A DNA stretch of 64,000 nucleotides from JBFWWP01 sp050246115. GTDB taxonomy: Bacteria; Planctomycetota; UBA8108; UBA1146; JAJFFE01. Position 1 is the first letter of the stretch. The number at the start of each line of letters is the position of its first letter. Shown here piece by piece: positions 26,885-35,486 of this stretch. The notes beneath the pieces were generated by a model. It did no database searches. It was not told the DNA's origin and was given only the letters and a program-made list of their open reading frames with translations. Made by a program: the position numbers and the translations under genes. The stretch lies in NCBI GenBank assembly GCA_050246115.1, contig JBFWWP010000003.1:241474-305473 (forward strand). Direction: 5' to 3'.

Positions 26885-27304
26885 CTACCCTTGGGGAGCG
26901 CCGGCGGCGGCGACCTCAGGCTCGGCTCGGCGACCAGCCTCGGCGGCCTTCTTGGCCCCAAGCCCCAGACGCTCCTTGACCTTCGTGGCTTTGCCGACGC
27001 GGTCGCGGAGGTAGTAGAGCTTCGCTCGGCGCACGCGGCCGTAGCGTCGGACTTGAACGTCTTCGAGCCAGGGCGAGTGCAGCGGAAACACCCGCTCGAC
27101 GCCCTCACCGGCGACGATTCGGCGCACGGTGAACATCTCGCGATTCAGGGTTCCCTTGCGGGCGATCACGGTGCCGGTGAACACCTGGGTACGGGTCTTG
27201 CTCCCCTCGACGATTCGGACGTGAACATCGACCGTATCGCCAACCTTGAACTCCGGGACTGAAGCCTTTAGCTGCTTCTTCTCGAACTCTTGGAGTGTGC
27301 TCAT
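26885..27304 (-). CDS. rplS: 50S ribosomal protein L19
   Basis: 139 residues. The core from VPEFKVGDTVDVHVRIVEGSKTRTQVFTGTVIARKG through VERVFPLHSPWLEDVQVRRYGRVRRAKLYYLRDRVGK is a textbook L19. It extends beyond the usual end (about 115) with an Ala/Glu-rich tail (AKKAAEAGRRAEPEVAAAG). The protein sits at the subunit interface near the 16S/23S contact. Its ATG overlaps the trmD stop (ATGA), so translation is coupled to trmD. Confidence 0.97.
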   Translation of the reverse strand: MSTLQEFEKKQLKASVPEFKVGDTVDVHVRIVEGSKTRTQVFTGTVIARKGTLNREMFTVRRIVAGEGVERVFPLHSPWLEDVQVRRYGRVRRAKLYYLRDRVGKATKVKERLGLGAKKAAEAGRRAEPEVAAAGAPQG

Positions 27305-27987
27305 TGCTCTAACCTTTTCAAGGACCGTCGGCTCGTGGCTGCGCTCGCTTGCGATCTTCTCCACTGCTCGATCTCGCCATGGTTTCCGGACAGAAGGACC
27401 TCGGGCACCCCTAGGCCTCGGTACAAGGGTGGCCGCGTGAAGTGCGGGTGATCGAGCCCGTCTTCTCCAGCCCACTCCGAGAACGAATCCCGGCGAGCCG
27501 ACTCACCGTGCCCGAGTACCCCGGGCAACAATCGGGCGATTCCCTCGATCAACGCCATGGCCGGGACTTCGCCACCGGACAAGACGTAGTCGCCCAACGA
27601 AACTCGGTTCCAAGCCCAGGCGTCGAGGATTCGCTGATCGAATCCTTCGTAACGCCCGCAAAGGACCACCGCGCGCTCGACCGAGGTGAAGTCCTGCAAC
27701 ATCCCTTGCGTCAGTCGCGCCCCGCTCGGACACATCAGAACGAGCCGATCGGCAGCCGTGACCTGCAGCGTTTCGAGCGCACGAAACACCGGCTCGGGCT
27801 TGATCAGCATTCCGGGCCCACCGCCGTACGGTCGGTCGTCGACCGACCGGTGTCGGTCCCCGGTGAAGTCCCGAAGATCGGTGAGACGCACCTCCAGTCG
27901 CCGCGCGCGCCGAGCACGCTCGACCATGCCGCGGGTCAGGAACGGCCAGAACAGCTCCGGAAAAATGGTCAGCACTTCGACGCGCAT
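27301..27987 (-). CDS. trmD: tRNA (guanine-N1)-methyltransferase
   Basis: 228 residues. It has MRVEVLTIFPELF at the start, DDRPYGGGPGM, the SAM-binding trefoil knot motif CGRYEGFDQRI and LGDYVLSGGEVPAMALIEGIARLLPGVLG, all specific to TrmD. It methylates G37 next to the anticodon of several tRNAs and prevents +1 frameshifting. It is the middle gene of rpsP-trmD-rplS. The usual rimM between rpsP and trmD is absent; only 43 bp separate them. Confidence 0.97.
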   Translation of the reverse strand: MRVEVLTIFPELFWPFLTRGMVERARRARRLEVRLTDLRDFTGDRHRSVDDRPYGGGPGMLIKPEPVFRALETLQVTAADRLVLMCPSGARLTQGMLQDFTSVERAVVLCGRYEGFDQRILDAWAWNRVSLGDYVLSGGEVPAMALIEGIARLLPGVLGHGESARRDSFSEWAGEDGLDHPHFTRPPLYRGLGVPEVLLSGNHGEIEQWRRSQASAATSRRSLKRLEQ

Positions 27988-28030
27988 CGACTGGACCGGG
28001 GCTCTCTCGCGAAACCGGCAGGACGGTCGG

Positions 28031-28342
28031 CTACTTGGAGCCTTCCGCCTTCACGCGTTGCTTGGCCTTGCGACTCTTCTTCGCCGGGTTCCCCCACTTC
28101 ACTTGCGCCTTGCGGAGGAACGACCGAACCGTATCCGAGGGCTGTGCCCCCTGATCCAGCCAGTACTGAATGCGATCCGTCTTCAAGGTGATCCGCTTCT
28201 CGGCATCCGCGACCATGGGGTCGTAGTGCCCCAGCGTCTCGAGGCTCCGGCCGTCACGGGCGTTGCGCTTGGAGATCGCCTCGAGGCGGTAGAAGGGCCG
28301 ATGCGTGCGCCCGAAGCGCTTCAAGCGTAGGGCTACCGACAT
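28031..28342 (-). CDS. rpsP: 30S ribosomal protein S16
   Basis: 103 residues. MSVALRLKRFGRTHRPFYRLEAI and LETLGHYDPM are the S16 signatures; a Lys/Arg-rich tail (NPAKKSRKAKQRVKAEGSK) completes it. It is an assembly protein of the 30S body. The ATG at 28342 has AGGA 4 nt upstream. It is the first gene of rpsP-trmD-rplS, with a promoter read at 28499-28526 and a leader of about 150 nt. Confidence 0.97.
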   Translation of the reverse strand: MSVALRLKRFGRTHRPFYRLEAISKRNARDGRSLETLGHYDPMVADAEKRITLKTDRIQYWLDQGAQPSDTVRSFLRKAQVKWGNPAKKSRKAKQRVKAEGSK

Positions 28343-28498
28343 GATTCCTGTTCGATTCCTTTCGAGACGGCCCCATTTGCCAGCGATCGGGGTCGTCGCC
28401 ACCCTCGTTCTCGACGTCGCACCCGGCTACGTAAGTGCCGCGGCGAATTTGACTTGTTCATGCTCTGGCCGACGCCGGAGCGCGGGCAAAGATCGGCG

Positions 28499-28526
28499 AT
28501 TATAGGCGAGCGGCCCGGCTTTGCAA
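28499..28526 (-). promoter_or_regulatory. Sigma-70-type promoter of rpsP-trmD-rplS
   Basis: On the minus strand TTGCAA (28521-28526), 16 bp spacer, TATAAT (28499-28504). The start point would be near 28492, giving a 150-nt leader before rpsP. A leader this long could carry regulation, but I see no defined structure in it. Confidence 0.6.
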
Positions 28527-28564
28527 CAGTCGTTCTGTCGCAGGGCAGGCGATACGGGGGGCGC

Positions 28565-30097
28565 CTACTTGCCCTTGCGGTTCTTGCGCTTGCGCTGACG
28601 CTCGGCCTTGCGCTTCTTCTGCAAGTCTTTCTTGTTCACTGGCTTGGTGCGCTTCGCGGCCTCCGGGCCTCCGGCGGGCGGAGGACCCAGGTTGGGGTGG
28701 CCCGCGAGGCCCGCCGGCATGGGCGGCAATGCACCCCCATTCTGGCTCTGCGCCGCCTTCATCTGGCGCCGCAAAGAGCGCATGGCCTTGAACTTCCCGA
28801 GGAACCCACCGCCCTGACCGTAGATCCCGTCCATCATTTCTTTCATGGACTTGAACTGTTTGAGCAGGTCGTTGACTTCTTCGATGCTTCGACCCGAACC
28901 CTTGGCGATGCGCCGCCGCCGGCTCGTGTTGATGATCTCGGGCCGTCGCCGCTCCGCGTACGTCATCGACTGGATCATCGACTCGACCACCGAGATCTCG
29001 TTGCCCTCGAGTCCGAGCTCATCGACTCGTCCACCGAGCCCCGGAATGTGACCCAGAAGATCACGCAGCGACCCCATCTTCTTGATCATCCCGAGTTGCT
29101 TCAGGAAATCATCGAGGCTGAAGGTGCCCTGCGTGAGCGCTTCCTGCATGCGCTTCTGCTCGTCGCGGTCGACCTGCTCCTGGGCCGTCTCGACCAAGCC
29201 CACGATGTCGCCCATGCCCAGAATGCGCTGAGCCATTCGGCCCGGCTCGAACTCTTGGAGACGCTCGAGCTTCTCGCCGGTACCGACGAACTTGATCGGC
29301 TTGCCGGTGACGGCTTTGACCGAGAGGGCAGCGCCCCCGCGCGCGTCCCCGTCGAGCTTGGTGAGAATGACACCGGTCAGAGCCAGGGCTTGATCGAAGC
29401 CTTGGGCCGAGCGCACGGCGTCCTGGCCGGTCATGGCGTCGCACACCAGGAACACTTCGTCGGGTTCGGTGAGTTTGGCGACCTGCTTGATCTCGGCCAT
29501 CATCGCCTCGTCGATCTGCAAGCGACCAGCCGTATCGAGGATGACCGTGTCACAGCCCATGGACGCAGCCTGCTTCACGGCGGCCTGGCAAATGAGAGGC
29601 GGGGACAGAGTGGGATCGTGAAACACCGGGATGTCGAGCTGACGGCCCAGCACTTTGAGCTGTTCGATGGCCGCGGGCCGCTGCACGTCGGCAGCCACGA
29701 GGAGGGGCCGCCGGTCCTTGCGGGTGCGCAAACGCAGCGCGAGCTTGCCGCACGTCGTGGTCTTACCGCTGCCTTGCAGCCCCGCCATCAGAATCACGGT
29801 GGGACGCTTCTTGTTCCAGTTGATCTCCGGATCCACCGGGCCCATGAGTGCGGTGAGTTCGTCCTGGAAGATCTTCACCAGCAGCTGACCGGCGTTGACC
29901 CCCTCGATCACCTCGGCGCCCAAGGCCTTCTCGAGAACACGAGTTTGAAAGTCCTTGACGACGCTGAGGGCGACATCGGCCTCGATGAGAGCCACGCGCA
30001 CCTCGCGCAAGGTGTCGCGAACGTTGGCTTCGGTGATCTTGCGACCCCGAAGCCCCGTGATGACGTCCGTCAAACGTCGAGTCAGACTCTCGAACAT
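28565..30097 (-). CDS. ffh: Signal recognition particle protein Ffh
   Basis: 510 residues. The N domain (MFESLTRRLTDVITGLRG) and G domain follow, with G1 GLQGSGKTTTCGKLA, G2/G3 DVQRPAAIEQL and DTAGRLQID, and G4 TKLDGDARGGAAL. The methionine-rich M domain has LGMIKKMGSLRDLLGHIPG, the RNA-binding RRRRIAKGSGRSIEEVNDLLKQFKSM and a Lys/Arg-rich tail longer than usual (about 60 residues past the M domain). It targets nascent membrane proteins to FtsY. The ATG at 30097 has GGAGGAG upstream at 11 nt. Confidence 0.97.
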   Translation of the reverse strand: MFESLTRRLTDVITGLRGRKITEANVRDTLREVRVALIEADVALSVVKDFQTRVLEKALGAEVIEGVNAGQLLVKIFQDELTALMGPVDPEINWNKKRPTVILMAGLQGSGKTTTCGKLALRLRTRKDRRPLLVAADVQRPAAIEQLKVLGRQLDIPVFHDPTLSPPLICQAAVKQAASMGCDTVILDTAGRLQIDEAMMAEIKQVAKLTEPDEVFLVCDAMTGQDAVRSAQGFDQALALTGVILTKLDGDARGGAALSVKAVTGKPIKFVGTGEKLERLQEFEPGRMAQRILGMGDIVGLVETAQEQVDRDEQKRMQEALTQGTFSLDDFLKQLGMIKKMGSLRDLLGHIPGLGGRVDELGLEGNEISVVESMIQSMTYAERRRPEIINTSRRRRIAKGSGRSIEEVNDLLKQFKSMKEMMDGIYGQGGGFLGKFKAMRSLRRQMKAAQSQNGGALPPMPAGLAGHPNLGPPPAGGPEAAKRTKPVNKKDLQKKRKAERQRKRKNRKGK

Positions 30098-30378
30098 TGG
30101 GCTTTCTGCTCCTCCGCACGCGTCCAGTCCCGAAGCAAGCGCACGCCGCGTCGCGACCGAGCTGGCGCGACGTAAACCCGGGGGCACACGACCGCGCGGA
30201 GCGCTGCCCGGCCCGTCCCTTCGCGCGTTCCCGTCGTCGACGGAGTTGGCCCGTGCCGTCTCCTCGGTCACGCGAGATCCGACCAAGCCGGGGATCATAG
30301 CGGATCACCCTGGCCCGGCGAGACCCTTTTTCAAGCGGTGGTGCGCGCGAAACGGGGCGCGGGCGAATATGGCTCGGG

Positions 30379-31656
30379 CTACCCCTGCTCGCGCCGCACG
30401 TCGGCTCCGAGACGCTGGAGCTTGTCTTCCATCCCCACGTAGCCCCGATCGAGGTGATAGACCCGGTGGACCTCCGTCGTGCCCTGCGCAATCAGGCCGG
30501 CGAGGACCAGGCTGGCCGAAGCTCGAAGATCCGAAGCCATGACCTCCGCGCCCGAGAGGCGAACCCCACCCTGCACGATCACGCACGAGCCCTCTTTGCG
30601 AATCCGGGCGCCAAGCCGATTGAGCTCGGCCACGTGCATGAAGCGGTCCGGGTAGATCTTCTCCGTGACCACGCTGATCCCATCGGCACGGCACAGCAAA
30701 GTGAGGAACTGGGCCTGGAGGTCGGTCGGGAAGCCTGGGTACGGCAAGGTCGTGACGTCGACGGGTCTGAGGGTGGGTCGGCCCCAGATCTGCACCGAGT
30801 CGGCACGCGCTTCGAAGCGCACGCCCATTTGCTCGAGCAGATCGAAGAGCGCGAGCAGCTGACTCGTCGGGCAGTTCTCGACCACGACCTCGTCGCCGGC
30901 GAGAGCTCCAGCGATCACGTAGGTGCCGGCCTCGATCCGGTCCGGGGCCATCGTGAAAGTGCCGCCCCCGAGGCCGCCGGGACCGTCCCCCACGCCCCGG
31001 ACTCGCACCGACGGGGTTCCGGCACCCTCGACTTCGACACCAAGGAGTCGCAGAAACTGACCGAGCCCCGCGATCTCCGGCTCACAGGCGGCACCCTCGA
31101 TGGTGGTCACACCCTTCGCTCGTGTTGCTGCCAGCATGATGTTGGCGGTCCCCAGAACCGTCGATCCGAAGGGCCCACCGAGAAAGATCGTTGCCCCGCG
31201 CAACTTGTCCGCGGTCGCCTCGACGTATCCGTGTTGCACGCGGATGTCCGCCCCCAGGGCGTGCAACCCCTTGAGGTGGAGGTCGATCGGCCGCATGCCG
31301 ATGGCGCAGCCCCCGGGAAGCGAAACGCGCGCCTTGCCACGCCGCGCCAAGAGCGGTCCGAGCGCACACACCGACGCGCGCATCCGTCGCACGAGATCGT
31401 AGGGGGCGGTCGTCGAGCCGCTGCTCGGTGTTTGGATCCGCACCACGGTGTCATTCACGTCGACTCCGACGTTCAGCTCACCCAGGATCTTGATGGTCGT
31501 GGCAATGTCGACCAGCCGAGTCGGCACATCGAGCAAGGTGACCGGCTCTTCCGCCAAGATCGAGGCGAACAAGATCGGCAGCGCTCCATTCTTGGAGCCG
31601 GAGACGCGTACGGAGCCCCGTAGTGGATGCCCACCTCGGACGATCAGCTTGTCCAC
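30379..31656 (-). CDS. murA: UDP-N-acetylglucosamine 1-carboxyvinyltransferase
   Basis: 425 residues, full length. MDKLIVRGGHPLRGSVRVSGSKNGALPIL holds the KN pair that binds substrate, RASVCALGPLLAR and LPGGCAIGMRPIDLHLKGL the mobile loop, and GGCAIG the catalytic cysteine that fosfomycin alkylates. It makes the first committed step of peptidoglycan synthesis, which fits current evidence that planctomycetes build peptidoglycan. A set of five 15-bp repeats lies directly upstream (31680-31754), where its promoter should be. Confidence 0.97.
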   Translation of the reverse strand: MDKLIVRGGHPLRGSVRVSGSKNGALPILFASILAEEPVTLLDVPTRLVDIATTIKILGELNVGVDVNDTVVRIQTPSSGSTTAPYDLVRRMRASVCALGPLLARRGKARVSLPGGCAIGMRPIDLHLKGLHALGADIRVQHGYVEATADKLRGATIFLGGPFGSTVLGTANIMLAATRAKGVTTIEGAACEPEIAGLGQFLRLLGVEVEGAGTPSVRVRGVGDGPGGLGGGTFTMAPDRIEAGTYVIAGALAGDEVVVENCPTSQLLALFDLLEQMGVRFEARADSVQIWGRPTLRPVDVTTLPYPGFPTDLQAQFLTLLCRADGISVVTEKIYPDRFMHVAELNRLGARIRKEGSCVIVQGGVRLSGAEVMASDLRASASLVLAGLIAQGTTEVHRVYHLDRGYVGMEDKLQRLGADVRREQG

Positions 31657-31679
31657 ACCGTGCCTCCTCGCGAGTCGAG

Positions 31680-31754
31680 TCAGGGGATCTCAGAGTCAGC
31701 GATCTTAGAATCAGCGATCTCAGAATCAGGGGATCAAGAATCAGGGGATCGGCG
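31680..31754 (-). repeat. 15-bp tandem repeat array upstream of murA
   Basis: About five imperfect units of 15-16 bp read TCAGSGATCTNAGAA on the plus strand. The first lies 24 bp before the murA ATG. The array may be a simple-sequence tract or an operator array. Confidence 0.7.
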
Positions 31755-31767
31755 CCGCGTTCGATTC

Positions 31768-31836
31768 TAGACCGAGATCACGCGCCTTCACAAGCAACTC
31801 CAGTTCGCGCGCGATGCGACGAGCCAATGGCGAGCG
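31768..31836 (+). repeat. Dispersed repeat, long form
   Basis: TAGACCGAGATCACGCGCC, then TTCACAAGCAACTCCAGTTC, then GACGAGCCAATGGCGAGCG. It matches 24676-24741 along the whole length. Confidence 0.8.
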
Positions 31837-31954
31837 TTCGTGGGTGAAGCGAGCGCGGCTTCGCCGCGTCGAACCCTGTGGCACTAGTGGCAAGCACCTT
31901 CACGGTCCACGATGGTGGGAGGCGTGGGGTCTGGGTGAAGTGCGGATGGTCCTT

Positions 31955-32112
31955 GGCGCGAGGCGGATGCGGACAGGCTGTCCGCGCTCCCAGGGCGCGC
32001 CGGGGGCGAGCGAGGGAACGTGGGCCTCGAGGATGCGCCGCGTTGGTGCGCAGGGCGGCGAAGAAGAGGGGGAGCTGGATCGCGGAAGCTGGCTGGGCAT
32101 GCTATGCAGGGC
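31955..32112 (+). repeat. Duplicated non-coding block, copy B
   Basis: Related to about 24501-24653. The landmark palindrome GCGGACA-GGC-TGTCCGC at 31969-31985 is perfect here. GCGTTGGTGCG and GGCGGCGAAGAAGAG also recur. Edges are approximate. Confidence 0.65.
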
Positions 32113-32244
32113 GATTGGGCGTCGTCCGCGTATCAGGAGCCCATGCTCCATCGACTGCTCCCGCGCGGCCCATCGACTGCTCCTGCGCGCCCTGACGCCG
32201 CGGACAGCGGTTCGCGTCCCGCTCGTGGGCGGAACCGGGGACGA

Positions 32245-32787
32245 TCACACTCCGCCGAGGTGCACCGGGAGTTCGGTGCGGTCTACGTCGAACTCCCCCG
32301 CAGCGAGCACGTCACCCAGGGTCAGATCGACGAGCTTCCACTCGACCCGGTAGCGCACGTCATCCGGTCGCGTCACGGGACACAGCAGCACCAAGTCGGC
32401 GCCGGCGAGACGGCCAATCGTGCGCTGGGTATCGGGGTCGAACAAGTCTGACCCCTGTCGGTTCTGTTCGGCGAGGATCCGGTCGAGAGCGTGCCTCTCG
32501 ACCAACGAAACACCACCGGCGACCAGTGCCCGGACCAATCGCGGCGTCAGGAACTCCGACAGCCGAAGATCGCGGTCCGTGTAAGCGTCATAGAAACCCT
32601 GGACGGAAACGCGCTTCGCTCCCGCGACGCGGCCGACCTCGTCGGCAATGGGTTCCAGCAGGTCGTCCATCCGCTCCTCGAGCGTGGGCGGCTCGCCACC
32701 GGGAGGACCCGGGACCCGGGGTTGCTCCTCGGTGCCCGCACACCCGAGCACCACCAGCCCCGTGAACAGAACGCACGTTCGCCCCAT
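32245..32787 (-). CDS. LpoB/CsgG-like outer-membrane lipoprotein
   Basis: About 180 residues. A lipoprotein signal (CVLFTGLVVLGC) is followed by an acidic, proline-rich linker. A CsgG/LpoB-type domain comes next, with LTPRLVRALVAGGVSLVERHALDRILAEQNRQGSDLFDPDTQRTIGRLAGADLVLLCPV, and VEWKLVDLTLGDVL near the end. LpoB activates the peptidoglycan synthase PBP1b in E. coli; FlgO and CsgG are other relatives. Which role applies is not clear. The ATG at 32787 is preferred, with GGAG 10 nt upstream; an ATG at 32841 is an alternative. It ends a run of minus-strand lipoprotein genes. Confidence 0.75.
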   Translation of the reverse strand: MGRTCVLFTGLVVLGCAGTEEQPRVPGPPGGEPPTLEERMDDLLEPIADEVGRVAGAKRVSVQGFYDAYTDRDLRLSEFLTPRLVRALVAGGVSLVERHALDRILAEQNRQGSDLFDPDTQRTIGRLAGADLVLLCPVTRPDDVRYRVEWKLVDLTLGDVLAAGEFDVDRTELPVHLGGV

Positions 32788-32977
32788 CGAGAGCTTGCTC
32801 CGGCAACGGAGAATCCAGTTCCCAGCTAGAAAGCCACGCATGAAACCTCACTCATCGTAGGGGCGTTCACCGCCCGCCTGGGAAGATACCACCGGCACCC
32901 CGCCCGCTCACGCCACTCCCGCAGGGCAGCGCCCCCTCGTGGCACCATCGAGAAACCGTGCCCGACGACGCCAGGGC

Positions 32978-33649
32978 TCACGGCAGAGAGTACGTCAGCG
33001 TCAGGGAGTAGGACCGCGCGAGCCATACCCGCTCGGTTCCCACCTCCACCCACTGGAGGCCCAATCGATGCACGAACTCGGTTACGCTCGGGTTGGCTTC
33101 GGGGCTCACCTCCACCCGCAGGACGAACCTCAGCGGGTTGGACAAGTCACCTCGCACCGAGTCCGGCAGCGCGTCGATCCAACGCCGATCCCCAATTGCC
33201 AGGCGGTTGAACTGCGACCAGTACGAGTTGAAGGCCACCCAACCCTCGTGGGTTCCGCGGCGAAACTCGTTCGCGAGGGTCGATCCCGGCACCGTTCCAC
33301 GATCCAAGCCATCGACGGGCACCTCGGACAACAAGAACACGCGCTCGGCCGACGCCTCGAAGTGGAGACTGGTCTTGCTCGTCGCTTCTCGTACCGCGGC
33401 GTGGAGCGCATCTCGGAAGCGAACGAGGTGACGCTTCTCCACGCTGCCGTCCGGGATGAACACCGCGAAGTGCGACTGCGCCGGTACTCCCTGCTGCTCG
33501 AGATCGCCCACGAACCGGTTGACCGAGTCAGCGAGCTGTGCTCCCAATCCCGGCGCTCGCGAGGGCGCCGAGGCACAACCGCCGAGCAACGCCAGGCACG
33601 GCAGCACGAACCAGCAAGTGAACGCGGATCGCTGCGCAGCGGTCGTCAT
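32978..33649 (-). CDS. Predicted lipoprotein, family unrecognised
   Basis: 223 residues with a lipoprotein signal (WFVLPCLALLGGC). The mature part begins ASAPSRAPGLGAQLADSVNRFVGDLEQQG and carries a mixed alpha/beta pattern (VEKRHLVRFRDALHAAVREATSKT, then FVLRVEVSPEANPSV). The alternation recalls LpoB-like domains, but I cannot confirm it. Its ATG overlaps the stop of the gene before it (ATGA), so the two are translationally coupled. Confidence 0.7.
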   Translation of the reverse strand: MTTAAQRSAFTCWFVLPCLALLGGCASAPSRAPGLGAQLADSVNRFVGDLEQQGVPAQSHFAVFIPDGSVEKRHLVRFRDALHAAVREATSKTSLHFEASAERVFLLSEVPVDGLDRGTVPGSTLANEFRRGTHEGWVAFNSYWSQFNRLAIGDRRWIDALPDSVRGDLSNPLRFVLRVEVSPEANPSVTEFVHRLGLQWVEVGTERVWLARSYSLTLTYSLP

Positions 33650-34806
33650 GGTGGTGGAGCTGCCTCTCGTTGCTCGTTGGCCCGACGCTTCTGGAGCTCG
33701 CGCGTCAACTCATCCAGGCTGGTGCGTAGTGCGACCAAGGCGTTGGCGGCATTCTCGTCGAAGCCCTCCTTCAGCACGTACTCGTCAAACGCTTGCTTCT
33801 GGGACTGGAGCGCGCGAAACTCGGCGAGCTTTTTGACCTCTTCCGAGATACCTACCAGCTCGAAGTTCGAGGCCAAAGCGCTCACGACCGTGTTCTTGTG
33901 ACCGGTCTCGATTCCCTTCGTCTGTTGCGTATACGTCTCGCTCAACTTGTCGAGGGTCTTGCGAAACTCCTCCATGTTCTTTCGCCGCTGTTCCGCGAGC
34001 TGCCGCTTCTGCTCTTCCACGTAGGCGCGCTGCTTGGGATCCCGCAGCGCCACTTCGTTCAGCGACTGCTCGCGCGCCGAATCCGCCGCTGCGCTGGCTG
34101 CTTGCGCCACCAGGACGAACGTGTACGCCAGGTGGTAGCGGACTTCGGCAGTGCCCAGCTCGTACCGTCGTCGCCAGTCCGAGTTCTCGATCTGACGGAT
34201 ATAGCGTTGTTCACCCTGCGCGACCGGGCTCCGGAGGTATGCGTTGCTGAACCCAATCTGCGCTTCCAGGAGAGCCGCTAGGTTACGCTCACCCGCCTCG
34301 CGGTAGACCTCGAGGAGCAGAATGAACACGTGTCGGCGGATCTTCTCCCGACGAAAGAACACCGAGGATCCCAGTTCGGCATGGACCGCGGCGGGGGCTC
34401 TGGGTGCCGCGTTCGCCTCATCGCCGTCCTCGGTCGTGACGGTATCCTGCAGGTCGCGAATGTGGATGCCAAGGTAACGTTCGGCATCTTGGATCGCGCC
34501 CCAACACTCGGACTCCATCTCGCTGACTTGCTGCAAGCGCCGGTTCAAGCGTGCCTTTGCGATGCGAGCCAGCGGAATGATGTAGGCTACGGCGTCGGAG
34601 AAAGAGGCGTCGGCCTTCTGATCGAGGCGACTCTTCGCCGACGAGATCGCGGCGTCGAGGAGCGACCGGGCGCGAAGCACCTCGTCCGCCGACGGCTGGT
34701 CTACTTGGCGCACGATCCGCACGCCGTCTTCGTACGCTGAAGGCGTGCGACAGCCGCAGATCGCCAACACGATGAGGGCGGCGCCAACCCGACGACCAGT
34801 CGTCAT
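33646..34806 (-). CDS. Predicted lipoprotein, coiled-coil rich
   Basis: 386 residues. A lipoprotein signal (GAALIVLAICGC) precedes a mostly helical protein with TPR-like regularity (SFSDAVAYIIPLARIAKARLNRR; FFRREKIRRHVFILLLEVYREAGERNLAALLEAQIGF). A highly charged coiled coil runs from KQRAYVEEQKRQLAEQRRKNMEEF to about residue 300. No family recognised. The ATG at 34806 overlaps the stop of the preceding gene (ATGA), and its own stop overlaps the next ATG, so it is the middle of a coupled trio. Confidence 0.75.
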   Translation of the reverse strand: MTTGRRVGAALIVLAICGCRTPSAYEDGVRIVRQVDQPSADEVLRARSLLDAAISSAKSRLDQKADASFSDAVAYIIPLARIAKARLNRRLQQVSEMESECWGAIQDAERYLGIHIRDLQDTVTTEDGDEANAAPRAPAAVHAELGSSVFFRREKIRRHVFILLLEVYREAGERNLAALLEAQIGFSNAYLRSPVAQGEQRYIRQIENSDWRRRYELGTAEVRYHLAYTFVLVAQAASAAADSAREQSLNEVALRDPKQRAYVEEQKRQLAEQRRKNMEEFRKTLDKLSETYTQQTKGIETGHKNTVVSALASNFELVGISEEVKKLAEFRALQSQKQAFDEYVLKEGFDENAANALVALRTSLDELTRELQKRRANEQREAAPPP

Positions 34807-35477
34807 CGGGCACACCCAGACTCGACCAGGAAGTCGTAGAGAAGCTGCGCGAACACCGGTTCGAAGCTCTTCGCGCCATGGACGTCCGGGTCCCAGTAGA
34901 GATTGTGCCCGTACCACCGGCGGTGGTTGAAGACGATGCTCGCCCCCGCCAACTCGACGTCAGGGGTCTGCACTTCGTAGAACACGGCTTCTACCAGATA
35001 CGTCGCTTGCGTGTCCTGATACGGGATCCCGAGGACGAATCCGAGACCGAGCAAGGCCCAGTTGAAGCCGTAGACCCAAGGGTCGAGCGTGGTCTCCCGG
35101 ATGGAGTCGGCGCTGCAAGAGATGGCAAAGTCGCAGCGGGCCGCCACGGGATCGTCGACGATCTCCACGCTCCGGAAGAGTCTGGTGCCGACGAGGTAGT
35201 CGCGGAGCATGACGCTCTCGTCGACGTGTGGGTCGTCGAGCGCGTACGCGGCCGGGGCCCGCGGCGGACGGAGGATGCCGATCGACAGGTCCTCGAGGGC
35301 TGACTCGTCCACGATGCGCCGGTAGTCGCCAGGCTCGAGTGAGTTGGTCGCCGGCTTCAGCAGTGGGTAGACGAAAGCGCTCACCAGCGGCGGGTTGAGG
35401 AGTTTGCAACCCGACGCGGGGAAGAGGAAACAAGCGATCGATAGCCAGGCCAAGAGGCGGGCCGAGGTTGCGGGCAT
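34803..35477 (-). CDS. Predicted lipoprotein, family unrecognised
   Basis: 224 residues with a lipoprotein signal (LSIACFLFPASGC). The mature protein has acidic DDPHVDESVMLRDYLVGTRLFRSVEIVDDP, then a hydrophobic WVYGFNWALLGLGFVLGIPY that may be a membrane-associated hairpin, and a Tyr/His-rich part (VFNHRRWYGHNLYWDPDV). No family recognised. The ATG at 35477 is preferred over a TTG at 35486, which would abut the previous stop. Part of the coupled lipoprotein operon. Confidence 0.7.
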   Translation of the reverse strand: MPATSARLLAWLSIACFLFPASGCKLLNPPLVSAFVYPLLKPATNSLEPGDYRRIVDESALEDLSIGILRPPRAPAAYALDDPHVDESVMLRDYLVGTRLFRSVEIVDDPVAARCDFAISCSADSIRETTLDPWVYGFNWALLGLGFVLGIPYQDTQATYLVEAVFYEVQTPDVELAGASIVFNHRRWYGHNLYWDPDVHGAKSFEPVFAQLLYDFLVESGCAR

Positions 35478-35486
35478 CGGCGTCAA

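Larger units (their letters stand above)
31657..32244. other. Repeat-filled spacer upstream of murA
   Basis: About 590 bp without a credible gene. It contains the 15-bp array, a full dispersed repeat (31768-31836), the second duplicated block (about 31955-32112), and two copies of CCATCGACTGCTCC about 21 bp apart near 32147-32181. Frames crossing it are low-complexity. Confidence 0.6.

Noticed and set aside
28454..30175. 573-residue open frame opposite ffh
   Set aside because: Ffh is certain; the opposite frame is a codon-bias shadow.
31680..31754. CRISPR-like array
   Set aside because: Units of 15-16 bp are contiguous without spacers, so this is a tandem repeat.
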